A stretch of DNA of 64,000 nt from Selenomonadales bacterium 4137-cl (GCA_032334055.1 JAUOZS010000001.1:2578501-2642500), one strand, 5' to 3'; shown: positions 37,014-46,762, counted from the first letter of the stretch. Notes: a model not told the origin generated them from the letters alone. A program made the numbers and translations.

Positions 37014-37733
37014 TTACATCGCGCTCTTGATGAGTTCGTAGCCGCGGTCGAGCGCCTTGAAGTTCATGTCGCGCAGCTTGGGATCGGCCTTAAACTTATC
37101 GCCGAGCTTGGTTTCCAGCGCCTTTTTGATGCTGTCCATCGGCAACACATCCGTGGCGGCGATGATCGCGCCAAGGATAATAACGTTGAAAACCCGCGGA
37201 TGCAGTTCGTTTTTGGCCAGGTCGTTGGCGGGGCAGGCGATGACCTTCTTGACGTTGGTCGGGAGATCGGCCGGATCGACGCCGGGCCCGGGCTTGGTAA
37301 ACGAACAGGTCTTGGGCTCGCCGGCGATCAGGTCCTGCTGCATGTCGGCGTTGGCCGCGTCCGCCGTCGGGCAGGGCGGGGTCACGTCAAAATACTGCAT
37401 ACCCACGATATTGTCATTCACCTCGGCCTCCTGGACGAGGGAATTATCGTAAATATACACCGTATCCTTGCCGGCGTGCATCTTGGTCCGCTTCACGGCG
37501 CGCGGGCTCAGCGGGATGAGGATATCAGCCTCGACGAACTTGGGGGCGCCGATCGCGCCGTCGGAAATCTGCACGAAAGCGATCGAAACGCCGCCCCGCT
37601 GCTCCACGCCGAAGTTGGGGATATACAGGGCGTTTTTGCCTTCCTCGTTGGCCGCCTCGGCCAAAATCTCGGCAATCGACTGAACGCCTTGCCCGCCTTC
37701 ACCGGCCAGGGCTATTTTCACGACTTTTGCCAT
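37014..37733 (-). CDS. 2-oxoacid:ferredoxin oxidoreductase 1, gamma subunit
   Basis: 239-residue gamma subunit with the GEGGQGVQSIAEILAEAA glycine-rich segment at the N-terminus (about 10-27) and an EQRGGVSIAFVQ region (about 47-58), both typical of the family. It lies one base after the beta subunit stop. It is longer than the second gamma copy (175 residues), mostly through an insertion around residues 100-150. Confidence 0.92.
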   Translation of the reverse strand: MAKVVKIALAGEGGQGVQSIAEILAEAANEEGKNALYIPNFGVEQRGGVSIAFVQISDGAIGAPKFVEADILIPLSPRAVKRTKMHAGKDTVYIYDNSLVQEAEVNDNIVGMQYFDVTPPCPTADAANADMQQDLIAGEPKTCSFTKPGPGVDPADLPTNVKKVIACPANDLAKNELHPRVFNVIILGAIIAATDVLPMDSIKKALETKLGDKFKADPKLRDMNFKALDRGYELIKSAM

Positions 37734-37734
37734 C

Positions 37735-38508
37735 TTATTTGCCCTCCTTCGCCTGCGGGGTCCTGAGTTCTCCGACCTTGAAATACTGAGCCATGTCTTT
37801 TTCCACGAACTCCCACGTCTGCTTGGCGTTAGTGCGCCAGTTCGTCGGGCAGGAAGACAGGCACTCCACGAACGAAATGCCGTTGCCGGCGATCTGGTTC
37901 TCCAGCGCCTTCTTGATGAAGCCTTTCAGCTGACGGACGTTGGCGATCGTGCCGCGGGCCACGTACGCGCCCTCGGGAGCCACGGCGGCCACCATTTCCG
38001 GGCCCTTGGTCGGGTAGCCGGTCTGCTCCACGTCGCGGCCGTAGGGCGAAGTCTCGGTCTTCATACCGGGCAGGGTGGTCGGCGCCATCTGGCCGCCCGT
38101 CATGCCGTAGTTACAGTTGTTGCACAGGATGATGGTGATCTTCTCGCCCCGCACCGCGGCGTTGAAAAGATGCTGGGAGCCGATGGCGTAGCCGCCGCCG
38201 TCGCCCATGTAAGCGATCCCGACAATATCGGTGTTGGCGCGCTTCATGCCGGTGATAACCGGCGTCGTGCGGCCGTGGTGGGTCTGTACGCTGTCGCAGG
38301 CGAAGAAATCCCACGACAAGAGCGAACAGCCGATATCGCAGCCAAACACGATCTTATCCTTGATATCCAGCTCGTCGATAACCTCGCCCAGCGCCTTGAG
38401 AATGATCCCGTGGCCGCAGCCGGGACAGAATTTATGCGGCTTGGTCTCTTCATTCCAGCACTCGGGCATAGCCGGCTGAAGAACATTGTTCTCTTTCAAC
38501 TCTTGCAT
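37735..38508 (-). CDS. 2-oxoacid:ferredoxin oxidoreductase 1, beta (TPP) subunit
   Basis: 257-residue thiamine-diphosphate subunit. FCPGCGHGIILKALGEVIDEL near residue 27 is the start of the TPP fold, GDGGGYAIGSQHL near 105 is the TPP-Mg motif, and the NNCNYGMTGGQMAPTT stretch (about 128-143) is family-specific. The two Cys in the CPGCG loop may ligate a cluster. Substrate range (2-oxoglutarate, branched-chain or pyruvate) cannot be decided from sequence alone. Confidence 0.93.
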   Translation of the reverse strand: MQELKENNVLQPAMPECWNEETKPHKFCPGCGHGIILKALGEVIDELDIKDKIVFGCDIGCSLLSWDFFACDSVQTHHGRTTPVITGMKRANTDIVGIAYMGDGGGYAIGSQHLFNAAVRGEKITIILCNNCNYGMTGGQMAPTTLPGMKTETSPYGRDVEQTGYPTKGPEMVAAVAPEGAYVARGTIANVRQLKGFIKKALENQIAGNGISFVECLSSCPTNWRTNAKQTWEFVEKDMAQYFKVGELRTPQAKEGK

Positions 38509-38526
38509 GCTATCTTCCCCCTGCCA

Positions 38527-39600
38527 TTACAGTTTGTTGTATTCTTCCACGAGTTCTTCGGTGGTGATGCCGATCCCCGGACGGAGCATCGGGACGATCT
38601 CGGCCTTGCCGCCGCAAACGGCGACCTGCACCATTTTCAAAAGCTGGCCGTAGGCGGACTCGGCCACAACCACCTTCTTGGCGTTCTTGACCGCGTCGGC
38701 GAGCTGCTTCTCCGGGAAGGGGCGAACGGTAATGGGGCGGAAGAGACCGACCTTTTTGCCCTGGGCCCTGAGCTCGTCGATGGCGCCCATGGCGGCGCGG
38801 GAAACAACGCCGTGGCAGACGAACACCACGTCGGCGTCCTGGCAATCCTTCTCAAACCACTCGACAACCTTGGGAGCCATGGCGTCCCAGTCGCGCTGGT
38901 TGGCCATTACGACCTCGTAAAGTTCCTCCTCGGTGTTGTAGGTGTTGCGCAGATGCCTGAACTGTTTGCCGGGCTTGAACTCGCCGACCATCGGCTCGGT
39001 CGGGACAAGCTTGACGCCCTTGGACTCGGCGTCGTAAATCGTCAGCGGCTCGCGCATCTTGGCCTGATAACCGTCGCCGAGCACGAAAGTGGGGAAACGG
39101 TAAGTCCAGGCGGCATTGAAAGCCTTGAGCGTATAATCGAACAACTCCTGGTGAGTCGCCGTCGAATAAACGATGCGGTGGCCTTCGCCATTGCCGCCGA
39201 AACAGGTCAGCGTCAGCTCCTGCTGCGCATAGATAACGGTAGCCGTCGACGGGCCGCCCCGCTGCTGGATCACGTACACCGCCGGCAGGCGCATCATCTC
39301 GGCCATCACCGCGGACTCCTGCATCAGCACGTTGCCCGGGCCGGCGGTCGCGGTAAACGACTTGCGGCCGGTCATGACGCCGCCAAGCATCGTAAAGCCG
39401 GCGGAAATCTCGTCCTCAGTCTGGAGAAAACGCTTGCCGTATTTGGGCGCCAGCCTTGTCCAGTAATGCATGATCTCGTTCTGGGGCGTAATAGGATACC
39501 CGTACATGATGTCGACCTTCGCTGCCACGGCAGCCCAGGCAACAACCTCGTTGCCCGTCATAAACACTCTCTGTTCACCTTGCAGTGAAACTTCGGCCAT
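38527..39600 (-). CDS. 2-oxoacid:ferredoxin oxidoreductase 1, alpha subunit
   Basis: 357-residue alpha subunit. It has a GYPITPQNEI segment (about 34-43), a DEISAGFTMLGGVMTGRKSFTATAGPG stretch (about 63-89) and a C-terminal FRPITVRPFPEKQL (about 284-297). These are KorA/VorB-type features. ATG with AGGAGG upstream. It is the first gene of its operon, behind a long GC-rich leader and an LldR-like operator. Phosphotransacylase 1 lies just upstream on the same strand. Confidence 0.93.
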   Translation of the reverse strand: MAEVSLQGEQRVFMTGNEVVAWAAVAAKVDIMYGYPITPQNEIMHYWTRLAPKYGKRFLQTEDEISAGFTMLGGVMTGRKSFTATAGPGNVLMQESAVMAEMMRLPAVYVIQQRGGPSTATVIYAQQELTLTCFGGNGEGHRIVYSTATHQELFDYTLKAFNAAWTYRFPTFVLGDGYQAKMREPLTIYDAESKGVKLVPTEPMVGEFKPGKQFRHLRNTYNTEEELYEVVMANQRDWDAMAPKVVEWFEKDCQDADVVFVCHGVVSRAAMGAIDELRAQGKKVGLFRPITVRPFPEKQLADAVKNAKKVVVAESAYGQLLKMVQVAVCGGKAEIVPMLRPGIGITTEELVEEYNKL

Positions 39601-39956
39601 AAAACAGCCACCTCCTGAAAATAATATGACCTCCGGAGCCGCAAACCTGCCTGTCCCGCCGCGTACCGGCCAAGCCTGCCTTGCGCCTCTCTCGGGCAGG
39701 CGCCGCGCCGCGGGCAGCCTCGCCCCCGGCCCGCCGACCCTGCGGTCTTGCAGGCGTAAGAGCGCAGTCCGTCGCGCGGCTGCGCTCAGAACTGCGACCT
39801 GTCTCGGGGTAAAAGCTCGGTTGTTTCAGCCGCTCCGTATACAAAGGCGGGAATCCCTAACCTTCATAACCATACGTTAGTTTTTACCAACAACGCTTCT
39901 TAAATACACCGCTTGCGGCGTCACACCCGCCGCGCGGGAAATTTCTCGCGGACAGG
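39601..39956 (-). other. Long GC-rich structured leader of 2-oxoacid oxidoreductase operon 1
   Basis: No gene is seen in the 444 bases between phosphotransacylase 1 and the alpha subunit. The stretch 39650-39850 is unusually GC-rich and contains three clear hairpins: 39674-39701 (7 bp), 39739-39754 (5 bp) and 39760-39787 (8 bp). It does not contain a T-box core and does not match the 86-121 bp repeat family. If the promoter lies near 39970, the leader is about 370 bases. Confidence 0.45.
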
Positions 39957-39967
39957 TGGTCTGACCA
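39957..39967 (-). promoter_or_regulatory. FadR/LldR-type operator of 2-oxoacid oxidoreductase operon 1
   Basis: TGGTC-T-GACCA is a perfect 5-1-5 palindrome, the same core as at 34647. On the minus strand a TAAAAA/-10-like stretch lies just upstream of it, and TTGCGG lies 18 bases further. This is the same operator-after-minus-10 layout as at the lactate operon. Confidence 0.55.
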
Positions 39968-40044
39968 GTATTTTTACATACACGTATTCTAGCACCGCAA
40001 GAAAATTCCTCCTGTTATGGATAAAATCAGCAAAGTTCAATTTT

Positions 40045-40944
40045 TCACTTCGCCGACACAACCCCCAGAGCGATCGACAGCATCTTCGATTCGGCGCTGT
40101 CGGCCCGTGAAGTTACGACCACCGGTTTGGCCGCCCCCATAAGCAGCCCGGCGATACGGGCGCGGGCAAAATAAACCATCGACTTGCCGAGCATGTTGCC
40201 GGCTTCGATATCGGGCACCACCAGGACATCGGCTCTGCCGGCCACCGGGCTCACGATCCCCTTGTGGCGGGCCGCCTCCTCGCTGATCGCGTTGTCGAGC
40301 GCCAGCGGGCCGTCGACGATCGCTCCCTTGATCTGGCCCCGTTCGGCCATCTTCGCCAGCGCAGCCGCCTCCAGCGTCGCCGGCATGCCGTCCTCCACCG
40401 TCTCCACCGCCGCCAGCACGGCCACCCTCACCGGGTCAACCCCCAGAGAACCCGCCAAAGCGACGGCGTTGCCGATGATGACCGCCTTGTCGGCCAACGA
40501 AGGGCTGACATTCATCGCCGCGTCGGTCAAGAACAGCAGCCGGTCCCAGCCGGCCAGCTCAAGGACGAACACATGGCTGAGAAGCGAACCGGTGCGCAAA
40601 CCCGCCTCCTTGTCCAGCAGCGCGCGCAGAAAGTCGCCTGTGCCGATCAGCCCCTTCATCAGCATATCCGCCTGGCCGCTGCCCACCATCGCCGCCGCCC
40701 GCCGCGCCGCCTGGCGGACGTCGGGCTCGTGGATCACCTCCACATCGGCGAGGTTAACCCCGACCGTGCCTGCCAGCGAACTCAGCCTGGCCTGGTCGCC
40801 GACCAGCACGAACTCGGCGATGCCCTGCTCCCGTGCGTCCCGCACCGCCGCCAGCACCGCGTCGTCATGCGCCGCCGCCACCGCCACCCGGCGGGGCGGC
40901 AGGCTGCGGGCCGCAGCCAACAACTCGTCGAACTTCCTGATCAT
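40045..40944 (-). CDS. Phosphate butyryl/acetyl-transferase family protein (Ptb copy 1)
   Basis: 299-residue phosphotransacylase that exchanges CoA for phosphate on an acyl group. Features are the ADMLMKGLIGTGDFLRALLD segment (about 91-110), LLFLTDAAMNVSP (about 135-147) and the PDIEAGNMLGKSM stretch near the C-terminus. It overlaps ahbB by 4 bases (ATGA). It is a paralogue of the gene at 57104. With the oxidoreductase next to it, it may turn acyl-CoA into acyl-phosphate. No kinase gene is adjacent to this copy. Confidence 0.87.
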   Translation of the reverse strand: MIRKFDELLAAARSLPPRRVAVAAAHDDAVLAAVRDAREQGIAEFVLVGDQARLSSLAGTVGVNLADVEVIHEPDVRQAARRAAAMVGSGQADMLMKGLIGTGDFLRALLDKEAGLRTGSLLSHVFVLELAGWDRLLFLTDAAMNVSPSLADKAVIIGNAVALAGSLGVDPVRVAVLAAVETVEDGMPATLEAAALAKMAERGQIKGAIVDGPLALDNAISEEAARHKGIVSPVAGRADVLVVPDIEAGNMLGKSMVYFARARIAGLLMGAAKPVVVTSRADSAESKMLSIALGVVSAK

Positions 40945-41420
40945 CTCTCACCCTCCCCGAAATAACGCATGCTCGTCTTCTTCCATTCCTTGGTCGAAAA
41001 CAGCATGACGAACTCCCCCAAACCGAGCTCGGCCGCCAGCTCGGCCGCCAGCCGGGAACATTCCGCGCGGGTGTGGCCGTGAAGCATGATATAGAAATTA
41101 TAGGGCCAGCCGTCCCGCGGCACGCGGGCGTAGCAATGCGTCACCGCCGCGCTGGCGGTCATCTTCGCCGCCACCTCGTCGAGCCTGTCCGCGGGCACCT
41201 GCCAGGCGCACAGCGCGTTGGCGGCGTACCCGATCTCGCGGTGCCGCAGCACCGCCCCCATCCGCCGCATCTCGCCCCTTTCCCGGTAGCCCGCCAGCCT
41301 CGCCAGCAGCTCCGCCTCGCCGATACCCAGGCGCTCGGCCACCGCCTTGTACGGCTCAGGCACCAGCGGCAGATCGTCCTGCAACGCGGCGATTATCTTC
41401 CTGTCAAGATCGTCCAGCAT
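40941..41420 (-). CDS. ahbB: Siroheme decarboxylase subunit AhbB-like (Lrp/AsnC fold)
   Basis: 159-residue AsnC-like protein of the siroheme decarboxylase family. The N-terminal helix-turn-helix (about 1-55) is followed by an RRMGAVLRHREIGY stretch and a C-terminal half with CYARVPRDGWPYNFYIMLHG. Together AhbA and AhbB convert siroheme to didecarboxysiroheme in the alternative heme pathway. ATG at 41420 with GGAG 9 bases upstream. Its partner lies 6 bases upstream. These proteins are often mis-annotated as Lrp regulators, which is the main alternative. Confidence 0.87.
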   Translation of the reverse strand: MLDDLDRKIIAALQDDLPLVPEPYKAVAERLGIGEAELLARLAGYRERGEMRRMGAVLRHREIGYAANALCAWQVPADRLDEVAAKMTASAAVTHCYARVPRDGWPYNFYIMLHGHTRAECSRLAAELAAELGLGEFVMLFSTKEWKKTSMRYFGEGER

Positions 41421-41426
41421 CCTCAC

Positions 41427-41879
41427 CTACTCCAGCGTAAAACGCACGTTAACCTTGAACTTCTTCGTCGCCGGCAAATTAAGCAACCGCTTTATGCCCG
41501 GCAGCCCGGCCACCTCGGCCAGCACCCGCTCCTGGGCAGCCATGTGCGGGCTGAGGAGCGCGAACCACAGATTGTACTTCCCCTCGCGCTCATAATTATG
41601 AGTCACGCCTGGATAAGCGTTCACCGCCGCGGCCACCGCCGGCAGCGCGTCCGGCTCGACCGCCAGCGCCACCAGCGTACTCACATACCCCAGGCGCCCC
41701 GAATCGAAAAACGGGCCGATGCGGCGGATAAATCCGTTGTCGCGCAAAAACCGCAGCCGGTCGATGACCGTCCCCTCGTCGGCGCCGAGGCGCTCGGCCA
41801 GCGCCGCGAATGGCCGGGAAACCAGCGGAATGTCGCTCTGGATGATATTCAGCAACCGCTTGTCAAAATCGTTAAGCAT
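41427..41879 (-). CDS. ahbA: Siroheme decarboxylase subunit AhbA-like (Lrp/AsnC fold)
   Basis: 150-residue partner of AhbB with the same layout: helix-turn-helix (about 1-55), RRIGPFFDSGRLGY (about 57-70), and a ligand half with THNYEREGKYNLWFALL (about 92-108). ATG at 41879 with GGGGG upstream; a version 7 codons longer lacks a site. No siroheme or later heme genes (ahbC, ahbD) are in this window, so the pathway is completed elsewhere or serves heme d1-type chemistry. Confidence 0.87.
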   Translation of the reverse strand: MLNDFDKRLLNIIQSDIPLVSRPFAALAERLGADEGTVIDRLRFLRDNGFIRRIGPFFDSGRLGYVSTLVALAVEPDALPAVAAAVNAYPGVTHNYEREGKYNLWFALLSPHMAAQERVLAEVAGLPGIKRLLNLPATKKFKVNVRFTLE

Positions 41880-41932
41880 GACGACCCCCGAAATTAACAA
41901 GGGGCAGACTGGTCAGACTGCCCCGCATGTAT

Positions 41933-42565
41933 TCATTCTAGCAAAATATGGCTAATTACGTCAAGCAGCTCGCTCCGCCCCGTCCCGTCCGCCGCCGAAT
42001 AACCGATCACGGCCGCGTCCCCCGGCAGCGCCAGCTCGTCGCGGATGACCGCCACACTCTTCCTCGCCGCCTGGCGGGAGAGCTTATCCGTCTTCGTGGC
42101 CACCACCTGCACCGGCCGGCCGAGCTCGGCCAGCCGCCTAAACGCCTCCTTGTCGCTGTCCATCGGCGGGTGGCGGCTGTCGATCAGCTGGCATATCAGC
42201 TTCAGGCGCGGCGACGCGGCCAGATACTCATCGATGAACTTCGTCCACTGGCGGCGCACCGCCCGGCCGGTGCGGGCATAACCGTAGCCCGGCAGATCGA
42301 CCAGCAGGAACTGACGCCGTTCCTCCTCGCTGTATTTCAGCGCCACCGAATAGAAATTGATCGTCTGCGTCTTGCCGGGAGTGGCGCTGGTGCGGGCCAG
42401 GCCGCCGTGGCGACAAAGCGAATTGATCAGCGACGACTTGCCCACGTTCGAGCGGCCGATGAAAGCCACCTCCGCGAAATCGCCCTCCGGGTACTGGTCG
42501 GCCCGGACGGCGGACGCCAGATAACGGGCGCCCACCACGTTCGGCGCCGGCGTCGCGGCGCTCAT
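41933..42565 (-). CDS. ysxC: Ribosome-biogenesis GTPase YsxC/EngB
   Basis: 210-residue GTPase for assembly of the large ribosomal subunit. The P-loop GRSNVGKSS is at about residues 32-40, G3 DLPGYG near 84, and G4 TKTD near 153. It overlaps the lonA stop by 4 bases (ATGA). The position after lonA is conserved in Firmicutes. Confidence 0.95.
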   Translation of the reverse strand: MSAATPAPNVVGARYLASAVRADQYPEGDFAEVAFIGRSNVGKSSLINSLCRHGGLARTSATPGKTQTINFYSVALKYSEEERRQFLLVDLPGYGYARTGRAVRRQWTKFIDEYLAASPRLKLICQLIDSRHPPMDSDKEAFRRLAELGRPVQVVATKTDKLSRQAARKSVAVIRDELALPGDAAVIGYSAADGTGRSELLDVISHILLE

Positions 42566-44877
42566 TGGTCGGCCAGTGCGGCCCCGAGCACCTCGTCCAT
42601 ATGCTCCACCAGAACGAACTCCAGGCTGCGTTTCACATTCACCGGTATCTCATCCATATCGCGCTTGTTTTCCTTAGGCATGACGATCTTCTTGATACCC
42701 ACCCGGTGGGCCGCCAGCACCTTCTCCTTGATGCCGCCGACCGGCAAAACGCGGCCGCGCAGCGTGATCTCGCCCGTCATGGCGATATCGTTCCTCACCG
42801 GCCGGCCAGTCAGGGCCGAGGCGATCGCTGTCGCCATCGTGATACCGGCCGACGGGCCGTCCTTGGGGATAGCCCCCTCCGGCAGGTGGATATGGATATC
42901 CGTCTTCTCGTAGAAACCGGGTTCGATACCCAACTCCTCGGCGCGGCTGCGGATATAGCTGAAGCCCGCCTGAGCCGACTCCTGCATCACCCCGCCAAGC
43001 TGACCGGTCAAAGTCAGCTTGCCCTTGCCCTTCATCGTCGAAACCTCCACCGCCAGCACATCGCCGCCCACCTCGGTCCACGCCAGGCCGGTGGCCACCC
43101 CCACCTGGAGGTTGCGTTCCGCCTTGTTGTGGCGGTGCTTGGGCGCCCCCAGGAAAGTGTGCAGATTCTGGGCGGTGATCTTCACTGTCGTCCGCTTCTC
43201 CTGCACGATCTGGCGGGCCGCCTTGCGGCAGAGATTGGCGATATTGCGTTCGAGATTGCGCACCCCGGCCTCGCGGGTATAATCGCGGATGACCTTCTGG
43301 ATGGTTCCCTCGGAAAAAACGATCTGCTTCTCGGTCAGGCCGTGGTCGCGCACCTGCTTGGGAATGAGATAGCGCAGGGCGATCTGGACCTTCTCCTCCT
43401 CCGTATAGCCGGCGATGGTGATCGTCTCCATCCGGTCGAGGAGCGGCTTGGGAATATTATGCATCACGTTGGCCGTCACCACCCACAGCACCCGCGAAAG
43501 GTCGAACGGCACCTCCACGTAATGGTCGCTGAAAGTGTTGTTCTGCTCCGGGTCGAGAACCTCCAGCAGCGCGGCCGACGGGTCGCCCCGGAAATCAGAA
43601 CTCATCTTGTCGATCTCGTCAAGCAGGAAAACAGGATTCTTCGAGCCCGCGGTGCGCATCCCCTGGATGACCCGCCCCGGCAGCGCCCCCACATACGTGC
43701 GCCGGTGGCCGCGGACCTCGGCCTCGTCGCGCACCCCGCCCAGCGACACGCGCACAAACTTGCGCTCCATCGCCCGGGCGATCGAACGGGCCAGCGACGT
43801 CTTGCCCACGCCGGGCGGCCCTACCAGGCAAAGGATCGGGCCCTTCATCTTCTCGGTCAGCTTGCGGATCGACAAATACTCCAGAATCCGCTCCTTCACC
43901 TTCTCCAGACCGTAGTGATCCTCATCGAGAATCTTCTCGGCGATAGAGATATCCAGGCGGTCGGTCGTCTCCTTTGTCCACGGCAGCGCCAGCAGCCAGT
44001 CGAGATAAGTGCGGATAACGGCGCTCTCGGCCACCATCGGCGGCATCTTCTCCAGCCGCTCGATCTCCTTGGTAACCTTCTCGGCCACCTCCTTGGGCAG
44101 CTCCTGCTCCTTCATCCGCTGGCGGTACTCGTCCGCCTCCGCCATCCGGTCGTCCTTATCGCCCAGTTCCTTCTGGATGGCCTTAAGCTGCTCGCGCAGA
44201 TAATACTCCTTCTGGGTCTTCTCCATCTGCTTACGGACGCGGACATTGATCTTCTTCTCCAGTTCGAGGATCTCCATCTCGCGGCCGAGGATATCGCACA
44301 GCCTCTCCAGGCGCTCCTTCACATCCACCGCGTCCAGCAGCACCTGCTTATCCTCAATCTTCAGCGCCAGGTGGCTGGCGATCAGATCGGTCAGCCGCCC
44401 CGGCTCCTCGACCATCACCACCGACACCAGCGTCTCCGGCGGAATCTTCTTGCTCAGCTTCACCCACTGCTCGAACTGGCTGACCGCCGTGCGCGTGAGC
44501 GCCTCCACCTCCGGCGTCTTGGGCTCCGCCCCGTCGTACTCGCGAATCTCGGCCATATAAAACGGATCAAGCTCTGCGTAACGCACGATCTCCGCCCGGT
44601 GGAGCCCTTCCACCAGCACGCGGATTGTGCCGCCCGGCAGCTTTAGGAGCTGCTTGATCTCCGCCACCGTGCCGATGCTGAAAATATCCTCCGGCAGCGG
44701 CTTATCGGTCTGCGCGTCGCGCTGGCTGGCCAGAATAATCTGCCGGTCGTGCACCATCGCCTCCTCCAGCGCGCCGATTGACTTCTCGCGGCCGACATCG
44801 AGATGAATGATCATATATGGAAAAACGAGAATGCCCCTGAGCGGCAGTAACGGCATCTTTCTGAGCTGTTTGGACAA
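42562..44877 (-). CDS. lon: ATP-dependent protease LonA
   Basis: 771-residue Lon. It has an N-terminal substrate domain, a Walker [10 protein letters not shown] at about 354, Walker [10 protein letters not shown] at about 420, and the Ser-Lys protease with the [10 protein letters not shown] catalytic segment (about 675). The likely start is the TTG at 44877 with AAGGGGG 9 bases upstream; an ATG 9 codons earlier has no site. The result, [15 protein letters not shown], agrees with normal Lon N-termini. It degrades misfolded and regulatory proteins. Confidence 0.95.
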   Translation of the reverse strand: MSKQLRKMPLLPLRGILVFPYMIIHLDVGREKSIGALEEAMVHDRQIILASQRDAQTDKPLPEDIFSIGTVAEIKQLLKLPGGTIRVLVEGLHRAEIVRYAELDPFYMAEIREYDGAEPKTPEVEALTRTAVSQFEQWVKLSKKIPPETLVSVVMVEEPGRLTDLIASHLALKIEDKQVLLDAVDVKERLERLCDILGREMEILELEKKINVRVRKQMEKTQKEYYLREQLKAIQKELGDKDDRMAEADEYRQRMKEQELPKEVAEKVTKEIERLEKMPPMVAESAVIRTYLDWLLALPWTKETTDRLDISIAEKILDEDHYGLEKVKERILEYLSIRKLTEKMKGPILCLVGPPGVGKTSLARSIARAMERKFVRVSLGGVRDEAEVRGHRRTYVGALPGRVIQGMRTAGSKNPVFLLDEIDKMSSDFRGDPSAALLEVLDPEQNNTFSDHYVEVPFDLSRVLWVVTANVMHNIPKPLLDRMETITIAGYTEEEKVQIALRYLIPKQVRDHGLTEKQIVFSEGTIQKVIRDYTREAGVRNLERNIANLCRKAARQIVQEKRTTVKITAQNLHTFLGAPKHRHNKAERNLQVGVATGLAWTEVGGDVLAVEVSTMKGKGKLTLTGQLGGVMQESAQAGFSYIRSRAEELGIEPGFYEKTDIHIHLPEGAIPKDGPSAGITMATAIASALTGRPVRNDIAMTGEITLRGRVLPVGGIKEKVLAAHRVGIKKIVMPKENKRDMDEIPVNVKRSLEFVLVEHMDEVLGAALADQ

Positions 44878-45009
44878 ATTGTTTCGCCCCCTTCGGATTC
44901 GCATGGCAGTGTTAGTTTCAACGCCGCTATTTATAAATATTCTCAGGCCCTGGGGAAAAATCCTCCAACGCGAAAACATGCATCGGAGACCCCCCTATCC
45001 AATCGTACC

Positions 45010-45036
45010 AAAAAAGAGCCGATGTTGCCATCGGCT
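45010..45036 (-). terminator. Terminator of lonB
   Basis: GAGCCGATG-GCAA-CATCGGCTC on the minus strand (45036-45016) followed by TTTTTT. A strong, classic intrinsic terminator 12 bases after the lonB stop. Confidence 0.92.
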
Positions 45037-45047
45037 CCCTGCCAAAC

Positions 45048-46733
45048 TTACATCTTCAGCCCCGCAGCGGTGAGATAATCGTGCTTCGGCGTCAGCACCT
45101 CCAGCCGGCAGAGATCGCCCACCTTCACCAGCGCGTTCTTGAGCACCTCGTCGATCGTCTCCGCCGCCACCACCTCGACCCCGATCGTCTTATACAGCTC
45201 CTGCCAGTTCTCCTTCGGGATAATGACCCGCCGCGCCCCCGCCTGCTTGGCGGCGGCGATCTTCGCGCTCACCCCGCCCACCGGCTTGACCAGGCCACGG
45301 ATCGAAATCTCGCCCGTCATCGCCACCGTGTTGTCGATAGGGATATTGTTCACCGCCGAATAGATGGCCGTAGCCGCCGTCACCCCGGCCGAAGGGCCGT
45401 CCACCGGACCGCCGCCGGGGAAATTGACGTGGATGTCGTACTTGTGGTAGTCGATCCCGAACCGGCTCCACAACACGGTAAGTACATTATCCAGCGACCC
45501 CTTGGCCATACTCTTGCGGCGCATCGTCCGGCCGGGCACGCCGATCTCCTCCTCGTCCACCACCCCCGTCACCGTCAACTTGCCGTTCCCGAGCGGGTTC
45601 GGCACCACCGACACCTCGATCTCCATCAGCGTGCCGACGTTCGCGCCGTATACCGCCAGGCCGTTGGCGAACCCCACCTGGGGCTTGGGGCCGATCTTCC
45701 GATCCGGCTGGGGGCTGTACTGGCCGAAATTCACCACCCACTCCACATCGGCGGCGGCAATGTTCCGCTTGCCGTCGTTCAAGGCCACGCCGGCCACGAT
45801 CTGCACGATGTTGACCGCCTCGCGGCCGTTGTTGGCATACCGTTTGATGACCTCCACCGCTTCGTCCTCGATCGTCAGATCCACCTTCCGGACGGCGTTG
45901 CGGGCGATCAGGGAGACCTCGTCCGCCAGCAGCGGTCGGAAGAAAATCTCCACACACCGCGACCGGATGGCGGGCGGAATATCCTGAGGCATGCGGGTAG
46001 TCGCGCCGATGAGGCGGAAGTCGGCCGGCAGGCCGTTCTGGAAGATATCGTGGATATGGGACGGAATATTGGTATCCTCGGTGCTGTAATAAGAACTCTC
46101 CAGAAAAACCTTGCGATCTTCCAGCACCTTCAGCAGCTTGTTCATCTGAATGTGGTGCAACTCGCCGATCTCATCGATGAACAGCAGACCGCCGTGAGCC
46201 TTGGTAACCGCCCCGGGCTTGGGCTGGGGAATGCCGGCGATGCCGAGCGGCCCCGCCCCCTGATAAATGGGATCGTGCACCGTGCCGATCAGCGGATCGG
46301 CGATACCACGCTCGTCGAAGCGGGCTGTCGTCGCGTCCATCTCGATGAACTTGGCGGCTGCGCCGAACGGCGACAGCGAATTTCGTTTGGCCTCCTCCAG
46401 CACCAGCCTGGCCGCCGCCGTCTTGCCCACGCCAGGCGGACCGTACATGATCACATGCTGGGGATTTGGCCCGCATAAAGCCGCGCGGAGCGCCTTCAGC
46501 CCCTCCGCCTGGCCGACGATCTCGCCGAAGCTGGCCGGCCTGGTCTTCTCCGCCAGCGGCTCGGTCAGCGAAATCTCCCTGAGACGCTGCAGCTTCTCCA
46601 TCTCCTTCTTAGATTCCCGCTCCACGGCTACCCTGTTACCCTGCTGGGAGCGGAGGAGATTCCAGAAGTACATGCCAATCACGACGGCGAAGAAAAACTG
46701 GATCACGGTGATAATATTGACGGCGTAGTCCAC
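45048..46733 (-). CDS. lonB: LonB-type membrane-anchored ATP-dependent protease
   Basis: 561-residue LonB. It has an N-terminal transmembrane segment (about 5-22), then the AAA+ module with GPPGVGKTA (about 95-103), the Walker B region LLFIDEIGE (about 180) and the Lon protease domain with the DGPSAGVTAATA segment (about 445). LonB is known in spore-formers, where it acts around the forespore, so it hints at sporulation. GTG at 46733 with AAGGAGG 8 bases upstream. Copy B of the palindromic repeat lies directly upstream. Confidence 0.93.
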   Translation of the reverse strand: MDYAVNIITVIQFFFAVVIGMYFWNLLRSQQGNRVAVERESKKEMEKLQRLREISLTEPLAEKTRPASFGEIVGQAEGLKALRAALCGPNPQHVIMYGPPGVGKTAAARLVLEEAKRNSLSPFGAAAKFIEMDATTARFDERGIADPLIGTVHDPIYQGAGPLGIAGIPQPKPGAVTKAHGGLLFIDEIGELHHIQMNKLLKVLEDRKVFLESSYYSTEDTNIPSHIHDIFQNGLPADFRLIGATTRMPQDIPPAIRSRCVEIFFRPLLADEVSLIARNAVRKVDLTIEDEAVEVIKRYANNGREAVNIVQIVAGVALNDGKRNIAAADVEWVVNFGQYSPQPDRKIGPKPQVGFANGLAVYGANVGTLMEIEVSVVPNPLGNGKLTVTGVVDEEEIGVPGRTMRRKSMAKGSLDNVLTVLWSRFGIDYHKYDIHVNFPGGGPVDGPSAGVTAATAIYSAVNNIPIDNTVAMTGEISIRGLVKPVGGVSAKIAAAKQAGARRVIIPKENWQELYKTIGVEVVAAETIDEVLKNALVKVGDLCRLEVLTPKHDYLTAAGLKM

Positions 46734-46762
46734 ACTCCGAACCTCCTTCCCGTCTGTTTCCC

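Noticed and set aside
39650..39850. A further copy of the palindromic repeat family
   Set aside because: It has hairpins but none of the conserved blocks or end sequences of copies A-E.
40941..41879. AhbA/AhbB read as two Lrp/AsnC transcription regulators
   Set aside because: The paired arrangement and the RRxG plus Arg/Trp-Tyr-rich C-terminal halves fit siroheme decarboxylase subunits better, although the fold is shared.
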